This document shows positions 1-10,318 of a stretch of 38,350 nucleotides of DNA, piece after piece; within the stretch, counting starts at the first letter, position 1; each line of letters opens with the position of its first letter. A program made the position numbers and the translations under genes. The notes below the pieces were generated by a model. That model had not been told where the DNA came from. It saw nothing but the letters and a program-made list of their open reading frames with translations, and did no database searches. The DNA comes from Lingula anatina (Eukaryota > Brachiopoda > Lingulata > Lingulida > Lingulidae), in contig NW_019775636.1 in NCBI RefSeq assembly GCF_001039355.2, positions 431,150 through 469,499 on the forward strand, read 5' to 3'.

Positions 1-284
1 AAAAAAAAACTATTTTGGGCACTGCCCCCATGATGACCATTTAAGAAAAACCATGTCACTTACTGTTCTCAAACTTACAGGAAAGAAACATGGGACTAAA
101 ATACAGCTTCAGTAGGCAATGCAGTCTGTTTGGTAATTCTTACTGCCAGTTAAACAGTTTTTTTGTGAAAATTTAATTTTTCACATATTGGCATTTTCAA
201 GGTGTAACTTTGAAGTTCCACGGGCTTGAAGACCCATGCTAGTCACATTTTCTGAAAATCCATGTATATTTTATTATTAAAAAT

Positions 285-505
285 TGACGGTCATTATGCT
301 GTTAACCATTATGTAATATTGCATCAGAATAGAAGAAAACACAATTTTGGGTGCTGCTTGAGCATAATTAAAATTTGATGTTGAATTTGCAGTTTAACAT
401 AATGTACTTTTGCATCAGAATTGACAGTAGCCTATTTTGTGCATAGTTATTTCCTGTTTTTTGTCTGTACATTTGACAGCTTTGCTGCCTTGTTAAATAA
501 ATTCA
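285..505. repeat. Degenerate dispersed repeat, two partial copies
   Basis: Two stretches (about 285-350 and 385-505) share a core resembling TAACATAATGTACTTTTGCA followed by TCAGAAT. The 385-505 stretch ends in CTTTGCTGCCTTGTTA and aligns by eye with a block inside intron 5 of both transporter copies (about 3450-3570 and 9890-10010). The family looks old and diverged. The left edge of the large transporter duplication (about 493) coincides with its 3' end. The repeat class is unknown. Confidence 0.4.
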
Positions 506-825
506 AATTCAAAATTGCACAGTTGAAAAAATTGAGTCTTAGTGCAGAGGCAACTTGAGCATTGATTTGTAAATTATTAGGAGAAAATTGCTTTTTTTTC
601 AAGATAATTACTGGTAAGTGCAATAAACTGGGTAGTGTGTTTGTTTCTGTTAAAAAGATTTTTGATGCATATTATGAAATATTGTATATTGTTTGAGTTT
701 GAACTTTACTCAGTGGTTGTCTTTCTCAGTATTTTTCAGTTAGAAGCTGGCGTGAACTGACTTGAGTTTGAGCTTGACTAATATAATCAACGGAACATAG
801 ACTTAGGGCACATTCGCAGAACTAC

Positions 826-987
826 TAGCTGGAATGGTCCAGCTCTGCAGGGGATTCTCGCTAGAGAGCAATCAACTAAATCAATACAGCTGCTTGAATT
901 AAGAGGCGTGTCGGACATTAAGCTTTTTTCACTTGTAACTGACTGCACTTTAGCGAGAATCCCCCTGGAGTAAGACCAACCCAGCTA
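826..987. mobile_element. MITE-like element with imperfect terminal inverted repeats
   Basis: The left end (TAGCTGG...GGTCCAGCTCTGCAGGGG, then ATTCTCGCTA) is mirrored at the right end by TAGCGAGAATCCCCCTGG followed by AGTAAGACCAACCCAGCTA. This gives imperfect inverted arms of about 38 bp around a roughly 85-bp interior with no coding capacity. The same structure is at 7221-7404 in the second block. No clear target-site duplication is visible, so a non-mobile foldback is possible. Confidence 0.42.
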
Positions 988-1615
988 AAGTATGATGTGG
1001 ACCATGGGAGGTTGGTGTTATGATGTCATGCAGTGATCGTTTCTTCCATGGCCTGCTAAACAAAAATGTCATGTGCACAATCATTTACTGGTGATAGGTC
1101 AAAATATGTCAGTCAGGTAAAAAATGAATAAGGTATAGTGTCTGCTATATATATGCACTTTATCTCAGAAGGTGTCTTTTTATTTGGTGTAAGCTGGAGC
1201 CAGGTACTGGTGGGTTAGCAGACAGACATGGCAGATGTAATGTGACTGTGTGGAATATTGTGTTGTTTTTAATGCATGATGAAAATGTTTATTTTGGTAC
1301 TGTAACACAAGTTGTTGATTGTGTTCACCTATCATGCTGCAGTTAGGCAGGCAGAATACCACGTTTCCAGCATTCCTGTGCAGCAACAATGAGTGGCTGG
1401 CTGACATATTATTCAGTCTATATTGCAGTGGGCTAGCTAGACATATATCACCACTTTTCTGATTTGATTTAAACTTTGTGGTTTTTAGCTGTTTGGTATG
1501 ATCTTTTTAACAAATCTTGTACGGGATTTCTGACTTATTGTTATGTTGGGTTAAGATAATGATAACTTAATATACAGCAGTAATATATATCTAGAAATGT
1601 GTCTTGCAGTTCAGG

Positions 1616-4600
1616 ATGACTCCCACAGACAACAAATTCCATTGGGCGGACTATGTCATCTTGGTGGCTGTTTTGGTTGCGTCAGCTGCTACAGGGATTT
1701 ACTATTCTTTAAGTGGCGGGAAACAGAAGACCAACCATGAGTTCTTGACAGCTGATCGAAAGCTAAAGGTAATTGCAACTTGTAGATAAAAAACAAATAA
1801 TACATTTAATTCAACTGCTTTTCTTTGTATTTTTATCCATTAAAAATGTTTACTGATTCAGAAGTTAATAGTTCCAGCATGACTTGTCTAATGATATTGA
1901 AATTTGTTTTTATAGAGATACATGTATTAACATTCCAGGTGGCTCCTGTCGCTGTATCTTTACTGGTGTCGCTATGTTCTGCTATTTCTATTCTTGGAGC
2001 GTCGGCAGAGATGTATTACCAGGGGACGCAATATTATCTCTTCACATATTCTCTGGGTCTGGCTGCCATAGTGGCCAGTGTGACCTTTGTACCTCTTCTC
2101 TATCCCCTACGCTTGACATCTGTGAATGAGGTCAGTGCAGCAGTGGCTCCCTCTATCATTTCTTATGAATGATTTCAGATGAGAGGTCATTGCAGCAGAG
2201 GGTCCTATCAAATTTATTTTATGATTATCATAAGAGAGTAATATAATTATGCACATTTCTCCAATAACCATTTTCAAACAATTTCTGTAAAAGAAAAATA
2301 TTTTCAAGTTGTCCACATTTCCATTTTCTGAACAAATATGAGGAATGATGAAATGATAAAGTCTTTGGGTTTATTTTCAGTACTTGGAACTTAGGTACAA
2401 ATCTAAGTCTGTCAGGATCTTGGGGTTTGTCATTCTTTTGATCTACACAGTAAGTGGCAGCTGTCAAGGGACAGTTGATTACAACAAGAAAAATCTGATC
2501 ACAACTCAGGCTATTTTAAGGTGAAGAATATAAAATATTTTTTTAGAGAAAAAAAGGTAGAAGTTTTTGTTTTCTTCTAAATGTTCTGGTAAGGACTCAT
2601 TCTTTTCAATGGGATAAATAATCATTCTTTCAGTTGAATAATTTTGGAACCATTCAAAATTATATTTCTGTATAGCATTTTAGTAGTTCTTTTAGTGAAT
2701 GGAGTAGAACTATAAGGCAGCCTGCTTTTCAGTTGTTACAACCAATCAGTAGGAATGTTTTTATTGTCATAATTTATGACTTTCAAAATTCAGTATCTGT
2801 AAAATGCATCATTTTGACATCAGTTTCTTTTTGATATAAACAAACCATTAATTGATTATGTTGATTATACATGTATTTATTCTCCCTTTAGGTCCTCATC
2901 ATGTCTGTTGCTATCTATGCTCCTGCCACTGCTCTAGAGGCAGGTAAATATGGTGACTCTTCAGTGTGACCTAGCACCTGGTATGCATGTATAATCAGGC
3001 AGTGGTTTGACTAAAATCTTAAAAGGAGATTTAAGAACATAGTGTGACATTATATTAGAGAGTTGGTTTTATCAGGGGTGAGAGTGATTTACGCTGCAAC
3101 AGAGCATTTTTTTAGTTGATATTTGTTTGACTGTCTGTACTGATATTGCATTTGATGTGAACAATTAATAATTGCATATAGTTAACTTTTTATGTTGCTT
3201 ATCCTTAGATAAGAACAAGAATTGGTATCTGTATTTGACTCCATTCCATTTCAGTGACAGGTCTTCCTCTGTGGGCTACTATTCTCAGTGTTGGACTGGT
3301 GTCTACTTTTTATACAGCATTGGTAAGTGTGGTACACATTGTCTTACCCTGCAGTGTGGCCCTGAATTCAAACTAACAGGAGTGATCCATGTTAATGAAA
3401 ATACACTACAGGTTGAGTTTGAATTAAGACCAGCTGGATCCAACCATAAATCTGATGCTGACTTTGCTGTTAAGCATAATGTATTATTGCATCAAAATTG
3501 GGAAAATAACCTAATTTGTACATCCTTATTTTCTGTACATTTTACAGCTTTGCTGCCTTGTTATTAAATTGCACTATATAAGTCTATATGTATTGATCAG
3601 TTAAAAGTAAATTTTTGAAACATTTTTGTAAATAGGCCTGTGAAGTATAATATTTGTTTTTTTAGGAAGAATGACTATAACTGTAAAATTGGTCTGTGGT
3701 GATGTTTAATATTTATTATATTCCAGGGAGGTATCAAGGCAGTAGTATGGGCAGATGTGTTACAAAGTTTGGTTATGATTGGAGGAATACTGGCTATCAT
3801 CATCCAGGTAGTGGTAGTAGTAGTAGTTTTAGTAGTAGTAGTAGTAGTAGTAGTCGTCGTAGTAATAGTCGTAGTAATAATAGTAGTAGTAGTAGCAGCA
3901 GCAGCAGTAGAAGTAGTACAGGAATGGATGAATTAATGAATGGATGGGTCAGTGAATAAAGACTGTAGACAAAGACAAAAAACAGACTTGAAGTTTTGTA
4001 TTTATGTCATGTTTATAATAACTATTTAAAAAATCATTATATTTTTTTAATGTTCAAATGTTAGACTAAGTTTTTTTTTAACAGGGGAGCCTTAAAGTTG
4101 GAGGCTTGGAAGAAGTATGGAACATTAATGATGAAGGAGGAAGACTTGATTTCTTTGAGTATGCCTTGTTTTTATTTAAATATTTGTAAATACGCAGTAT
4201 GCAATCACTGCAACAGTTATGAAAGATCTGGTTTCAGTTTGACACAGAAAAAATGTTTGGTTGATTTGAAAATTGATTCTCATAATCCAGTGGGCAATAT
4301 ATGATATAAGAGCTCAGTAATGCCATGTCCAAGTTTACAACTTTTCAAGATACAAGCCCAGTAATTTTCAGGGAAGAATTTCATCAGCTGTGTAATGCTA
4401 TAAGAGTAAAATACCTTATTATTATTATTATTATAGTTTCAACCCAGACCCCACCAAGCGGCATACTTTCTGGGCCATCATAGTGGGAGGCACGCTGCAG
4501 CTGGTGGCTTTCTATGGCGTCAATCAGGCCAGTACTCAGAGATACTGCAATGTGGAGACGGGAGCCAAGGCAAAACTGTGAGTTTGGCCCTCTGTTTGTC

Positions 4601-6360
4601 TGTCTGTCTGTTTGTCTGTCTGTTTGTCTGTCTGTCTGTTTGATTTGAGCATTCATTCCCACAAAGATGCTGTCACAGTGTGTTAAGAATGGGACATAGG
4701 AGAAAGTGCGAGTCTGTCCATCTGTCTGTTTGAGCAATCAATTCCATAAAAATACTGTGATGTTTAGAGTATGTTTTTCTTTCTGTCTGTCTGTCTGTCT
4801 GTCTGTCTGTCAGTTTGATTTAATTCAATCAGCCCTCAAAGATGATGCAATGCTCAGAATAAAACTAAAACTAAATGAAGTATGAACACACAATGGAGTA
4901 TTGTGAGTAATGCTGTGTTGATTAGAAAAAAATTGTAAAATTAATTTTTCCAGAGTAATGATTTTGAATCCTCCGCTATGGTTTATAATGTACAGCCTGA
5001 TATGCCTGGCTGGGGTTGTGGTCTATGCTTACTATGCCAGCATCAACTGTGACCCTCTGAAGGCCAAGTATATTAAGAATGCAAATCAGGTAATTAAAAA
5101 AATTGTCAAAATCAAATCTTTCTCTCCTTATTTTCAATTTTTATATTTATTTTTCCTATTAATATTGTCCACAACATTGACAGTGGTTGTGTAGGTTATA
5201 TTATTTTATAGTTATATTTAACTTCTTGTCATTCAGATCATTCCATATTTTCTGATGGACCAGCTCAGCTACCCTGGGGTTCCAGGGTTGTTCATAGCAT
5301 GTATACTTAGTGGAGCTCTTAGGTGAGATACTATTTACCTGTTATACACAGGGTGCCCTGAATGTTGTCTGAGGTTACTGTTAATGTTATTGGTATCTGT
5401 GCAGCACTATTACTGTATTCTCTGCAAAATGTGCTTTGCAACCTTTCCAACAAGGATGTCATTGCCATCATGTTATTGCTACTAATAATTAGCGTTTTTG
5501 CTGTGTTGTATCCTCTCTACAAACGTCTCAAGCCTCAGCTACAATACTGTTAATGTTACCATGCTGTTATTACTGTTATTGATGCACTTTCAGCACTGTA
5601 TCATCAGCACAAAGTGCCTTAGCTAAAATACTGTTAATGTTACCATACTGTTATTACTGTTATTGATGTACTTTCAGCACTGTATCATCAGCACAAAGTG
5701 CCTTAGCAGCAGTAACTTGGGAGGATGTCTTCAAACCAAAATTGAACCACATTGCAGAGAGGAAGAAAACTTGGATCAGCAAGGGGCTTGGTGTGTAGTA
5801 TGGAATATGGCAGTTTTTTTTAGTAGTATATACACTATAATTTTACCTTGTACAGTTACCTTGTCAAACCAAACATGTAATGATAAATACTTAAATAATG
5901 ACAAAATAATTTAAATACTGGATCTTATGTTGAAATGGAGATCATGGCGTTTTGACCTTATCACGTGACACCAGTGACAACTCAAAATTAGTTCACCTAA
6001 AAATGGTTTTGTGATAATGTCAAAAGAAAGTGATCTCTGTTTCAAAGTCAGATCCAGTATTAGAATTAATACTTTTTCATTGACTTAGTATTAAATAACA
6101 GAATGAATCTTTTGCTTTGTCATTTATACTTCTATTTTTTACCAACTTTTTATTTATACTTATATTTTTTACCTACTTTTTTCCTCACCATACATTATTC
6201 AGTGATCTTCTTTGGTGCTCTCTGTATTGGTTTTGCCTTCCTGACCAGTCAATTAGGAGGCACTGTGATGCAGCTGGGGCTGAGTTTTCAAGGCGCGGCA
6301 AACGGACCCCTCCTCGGGATGTTCCTGCTGGGAGCTTTGGTCCCTTTTGCCAACTGGCTG
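1616..6360 (+). CDS. SLC5A8-like: SLC5-family sodium-coupled solute symporter, copy A (3' truncated)
   Basis: Plasma-membrane sodium symporter of the LeuT-fold SLC5 family, closest by eye to sodium-coupled monocarboxylate or multivitamin transporters. Coding exons: 1616-1768, 1939-2130, 2381-2449, 2892-2943, 3255-3322, 3727-3807, 4085-4158, 4437-4577, 4954-5089, 5237-5322, 5678-5790, 6203-6360. All have GT-AG borders and compatible phases, giving 441 uninterrupted codons. The ATG at 1616 lies 6 nt after a 3' splice site (CTTGCAG ending at 1609), so a 5'UTR exon should lie upstream. Recognisable parts are TM1 (WADYVILVAVLVASAATGIY, residues 10-29), a VIYAPA-like stretch seen as AIYAPATALEA, GGIKAVVWADVLQ, the GGRLDFFDFNPDP loop, and STVSSAQSAL (about 351-360), which corresponds to the TM8 Na2-site segment of the family. 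Exons 13-16 found in copy B are absent: after 6360 only a poly-T run and an N follow. It is therefore a 3'-truncated duplicate, or a haplotype fragment ended by a bad join. The intact frame with only synonymous changes argues against an old pseudogene. Confidence 0.85.
3450..3570. repeat. Dispersed repeat inside intron 5 (copy A)
   Basis: This intronic stretch shares the TTAAGCATAATGTATTATTG core and the CTTTGCTGCCTTGTTA end with the sequences at 285-505. The same block is at about 9890-10010 in copy B. An open frame runs through it from exon 5 but has no recognisable protein similarity and appears to be chance. Confidence 0.4.
3808..3912 (+). repeat. (GTA)n/(AGT)n microsatellite starting at the exon 6 splice donor
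   Basis: Intron 6 of copy A opens with CAG|GTAGTGGTAGTAGTAGTAG and continues as an imperfect trinucleotide array interrupted by CGT, AAT and AGC units. Every unit presents another GT, so several shifted donors exist in the same frame. The homologous array in copy B (10248-10386) is about 30 bp longer. The serine-rich open frames crossing these arrays are artefacts. Confidence 0.85.
4591..4811. repeat. (CTGT)n tetranucleotide tracts in intron 8
   Basis: Two clusters of CTGT/TTGT units (about 4591-4640 and 4780-4811) follow the exon 8 donor at 4578. Copy B has shorter versions at about 11061-11098 and 11237-11258. The length difference is one of the main distinctions between the two blocks. 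Confidence 0.75.
5378..5677 (+). repeat. Tandem ladder of exon 11 3' splice-site copies (copy A)
   Basis: The segment ending TTGATGTACTTTCAG|CACTGTATCA at the real exon 11 start (5678) is preceded about 83 bp upstream by a near-identical unit with its own TTTCAG|CACTGTATCATCAGCA (acceptor near 5594). A more diverged version near 5400 has GTGCAG|CACTATTACTGTAT, whose translation TVFSAKCALQ resembles the real TVSSAQSALA. The upstream unit leaves the exon sequence after AGTGCCTTAGC. The same arrangement is in copy B (11845-12145), so it predates the large duplication. Confidence 0.75.
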
Positions 6361-6449
6361 GTACGTAAGCCACTGGGTACTTAAACAATTGTGTAGTCAC
6401 CCTGGTCATATTTAGGATTTCTTTTTTTTTTTTTTTTTTGATTAATCTT

Positions 6450-6855
6450 NCCTATTAATTGTGAGGTATTACTAGATTGCACCCAGTCACCTTCCATAGA
6501 GAGAGATACTTATCCTATTTGTTGTGAGGTGTTACTAGTTTGTACCAAGTCACCTTCCAAAGAGACCACATTTGTGCTGAAGCTATATTTTGGCTATTAT
6601 AAAGGTACACTGTACATGTTACAAAAAATAAATAAAAGAATAGTAATAAAAATGATAATAAATAAAAAAAAAATTAAAAAATGTATGTCTTAGCTTCATA
6701 TCCTACAAAGCAACTTAATTATCTTTCTTAATTCAGACCTTTCAAGAGATAAAACCACTCAAGTAAAAGTGTCTGATGTTGATATTTAATTCTGAAATAC
6801 CAAAAAGATATAATGGCTGTTGAAAAATCCTGACCAAACAAGACTTGAGTTATTT
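6450..6855. other. Spacer between duplicated blocks, beginning with an ambiguous base
   Basis: Position 6450 is N. The following roughly 400 bp match neither the sequence after copy B nor that before copy A. They begin with two tandem units of 63 bp (from 6451 and from 6514, both opening CCTATT..TTGTGAGGT and containing CAGTCACCTTCC). No gene is visible. An N exactly at the similarity boundary suggests a scaffold join or collapsed gap. Confidence 0.7.
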
Positions 6856-7220
6856 TTAAATAAATTCAAATTCAAAATTGCACAGTTGATAAAATTGAGT
6901 CTTAGTGCAGAGACAACTTAATTGAGCATTGATTTGTAAATTATTAGGAGAAAATTGTTTGTTTTTTTTTCAAGATAATTACCGGTAAGTGCAATAATAC
7001 TGGGTACTGAATGTCTAGTGTGTTTGTTTCTATTAAAGATTTTTAATGCAAATTATGAAATATTGTATATTGATTGAGTTTGAACTTTACTCAGTGGTTA
7101 ATTGTCTCTCTCAGTTTTTTACAGTTAGAGAGAAGCTGACATTAACTGACTTGAATTTGAGCTTGACTAATATAATCAATGGAACATAGACTTAGGGCAC
7201 ATTCAGAGTCACAGAACTAC

Positions 7221-7404
7221 TAGCTGGGTTGGTCCAGCTCTGCAGGGGATTCTCGCTAGAGCAATCAACTAAATCAGTGCACAATTGTAAATTCCCTCCC
7301 CCCAAGCTACTTGAATTAAGAGGCCTGTCGGACATTGAGCTTATTTTACTTGTAACTGACTGCACTTTAGCAAGAATCCCCCTGGAGTAAGACCAACCCA
7401 GCTA
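7221..7404. mobile_element. MITE-like element with imperfect inverted repeats, second copy
   Basis: Copy of the element at 826-987, with better-preserved ends: TAGCTGGGTTGGTCCAGCTC on the left and the matching AAGACCAACCCAGCTA on the right. It is about 22 bp longer because of an insertion around 7277-7310. It was carried along by the block duplication, so the two copies are not evidence of independent transposition. Confidence 0.42.
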
Positions 7405-8053
7405 TAGTATGATGTGGACCATGTGAGGTTGGTGTTATGATGTCAGTGACCATTTCTTCCATGGTCTGCTAAACAAAAATGTCATGTACACAATCATTTA
7501 CTGGTAATAGGTCAAAATATGTCAGTCACTCAGGTAGAAAATGAATAAGGTATATTGTGTGTGCTGTATATGTTCTTAATCTGAGAGGGTTTTTTTATTT
7601 GCTGTAAGCTGGAGCCGCTTGCTGGAGCCAGGTACCGGTGGGCTGACAGACATGGCTGATGTAATGTGACTGTGTAGAATATTGTGACTGTTTTTTACTG
7701 CGTGATGAAAATATGAATTTTGGTACACAAGTTGTTGATTGTGTTCACCTGTCATGCTGTAGTTAGGCAGGCAGAATACTACGTTTCCAGCATTCCTGTG
7801 CAGCAACAATGAGTGGCTGGCGGACATATTATTCAGTCTATATTGCAGTGGGCTAGCTAGACATATATCACCACTTTTCTGATTTGATTTAAATTGCCTG
7901 GTTTTTCTCTAGTGAAAAACCCCTCTGTTTAGTATGATCTTTTTAACAAATCTTGTATGGGATTTCTGACTTATTGTTATGTTGGGTAAAAAGATAATGA
8001 TAACTTTATATACAGCAGTAATATATATCTAGAAATGTGTCTTGCAGTTCAGG

Positions 8054-10269
8054 ATGACTCCCACAGACAACAAATTCCATTGGGCGGACTATGTCATTTT
8101 GGTCGCTGTTTTGGTTGCATCGGCTGCTACAGGGATTTACTATTCTTTAAGTGGCGGGAAACAGAAGACCAACCATGAGTTCTTGACAGCTGATCGAAAG
8201 CTAAAGGTAATTGCACCTTGTAGGTAAAAAACAAATAATACATTTAATTCAACTGCTTTTCTTTGTATTTTTATCCAATCAAAATGTTCTCTGATTCAGA
8301 AGTACTAATAGTTCCAGCATGACTTGTCTAATGATATTGAAATTTGTTTTTCTAGAGATACATGTATTAACGTTCCAGGTGGCTCCTGTCGCTGTATCTT
8401 TACTGGTGTCGCTATGTTCTGCCATTTCTATTCTTGGAGCCTCCGCAGAGATGTATTACCAGGGGACGCAATATTATCTCTTCACATATTCTCTGGGTCT
8501 GGCTGCCATAGTGGCCAGTGTGACCTTCGTACCTCTTCTCTATCCCCTACGCTTGACATCTGTGAATGAGGTCAGTGCAGCAGTGGCTCCCTCTATCATT
8601 TCTTATGAATGATTTCAGATGAGAGGTCATTGCAGCAGAGGGTCCTATCAAATTTATTTTATGATTATCGTAAGAGAGTAATGTAATTATGCACATTTCT
8701 CCAATAACCATTTTCAAACAATTTCTGTAAAAGTAAAATATTTTCAAGTTGTCCACATTTCACTTTTCTGAACAAATATTAGGAATGATGAAATGATAAA
8801 GTCTTTGGGTTTATTTTCAGTACTTGGAACTTAGGTACAAATCTAAGTCTGTCAGGATCTTGGGGTTTGTCATTCTTTTGATCTACACAGTAAGTGGCAG
8901 CTGTCTCAAGGGACAGTTGATTACAACAAGAAAAATCTGATCACAGTTCAGGCTATTTTAAGGTGAAGAATATAAAATAGTTTTTTAGAGAAAAAAGGTA
9001 GAAGTTTTTGTTTTCTTTTAAATGTTCTGGTAAGGACTCATTCTTTTCAATGGGATAAATAATCATTCTTTCAGTTGAATAATTTTGGAACCATTCAAAA
9101 TTATATTTCTGTATAGCATTTTAGTAGTTCTTGTACTGAATGGAATAGAACTATAAGGTAGCCTGCTTTTCAGTTGTTACATCCAATCAGTAGGAATGTT
9201 TTAATTGTCATAATTTATGACTTTCAAAATTCAGTATCTGTAAAATGCACCAATTTGACATCAGTTTCTTTTTGATATAAACAAATCATTAATTGATTAT
9301 GTTGATTATACATGTATTTATTCTCCCTTTAGGTCCTCATCATGTCTGTTGCTATCTATGCTCCTGCCACTGCGCTAGAGGCAGGTAAATATGTTGACTC
9401 TTCAGTGTGACCTAGCACCTGGTACGCATGTATAATCAGTCGGTGGTTTGACTAAAATCTTAAAAGGAGATTTAAGAACATAGTGTGACATTATATTAGA
9501 GAGTTGGTTTTATCAGGGGTGAGAGTGATTTACACTGCAACAGAGCATTTTTTTAATTAACATAAGTTTGACAGTCTGTACTGATATTGCATTTGATGTG
9601 AACAATTAATAATTGCATATAGTTAACTTTTTATGTTGCTTATCCTTAGATAAGAACAAGAATTGGTATCTGTATTTGACTCCATTCCATTTTAGTGACA
9701 GGTCTTCCTCTGTGGGCTACTATTCTCAGTGTTGGACTGGTGTCTACTTTTTATACAGCATTGGTAAGTGTGGTACACATTGTCTTACCCTGCAGTGTGG
9801 CCCTGAATTCAAACTAACAGGAGTGATCCATGTTAATGAAAATACACTACAGGTTGAGTTTGAATTAAGACCAGCTGGATCCAACCATAAATCTGATGAT
9901 GACTTTGCTGTTAAGCATAATGTATTATTGCATCAAAATTGGGAAAATAACCTAATTTGTACATCCTTATTTTCTGTACATTTTACAGTTTTGCTGCCTT
10001 GTTATTAAATTGCACTATATAAGTCTATATGTATTGATCAGTTAAAAGTAAATTTTTGAAACATTTTTGTAAATAGGCCTGTGAAGTATAATATTTGTTT
10101 TTTAGGAAGAATGACTATAACTGTAAAATTGGTCTGTGGTGATGTTTAATATTTATTATATTCCAGGGAGGTATCAAGGCAGTAGTATGGGCAGATGTGT
10201 TACAAAGTTTGGTTATGATTGGAGGAATACTGGCTATCATCATCCAGGTAGTGGTAGTAGTAGTAGTTT

Positions 10270-10318
<49 letters not shown>

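Larger units (their letters stand above)
493..6449 (+). repeat. Large direct duplication, copy A (about 6 kb)
   Basis: From about 493 to 6449 the sequence matches 6856 to about 12917 throughout, including introns, apart from microsatellite-length changes and small indels. Exons 1-12 of the SLC5 transporter lie inside. Exon 1 is offset by 6438 bp and exon 12 by 6467 bp. The block ends in a poly-T run and a single N at 6450, immediately where similarity with copy B stops. It is either a recent tandem duplication or two haplotypes placed in series. Confidence 0.85.

Noticed and set aside
3172-3567. 131-codon frame in transporter intron 5 region, conserved in both blocks
   Set aside because: It reads exon 5 in a different frame and then a dispersed repeat. 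Conservation between blocks reflects the recent duplication, not coding selection.
3696-3959. Serine-rich open reading frame (and the copy at 10136-10429)
   Set aside because: It is the reading of the (AGT)n microsatellite in intron 6 together with exon 6 in the wrong frame.
4384-4737. Minus-strand frame rich in Thr-Asp-Arg-Gln
   Set aside because: It is the complement of exon 8 plus the (CTGT)n microsatellite.
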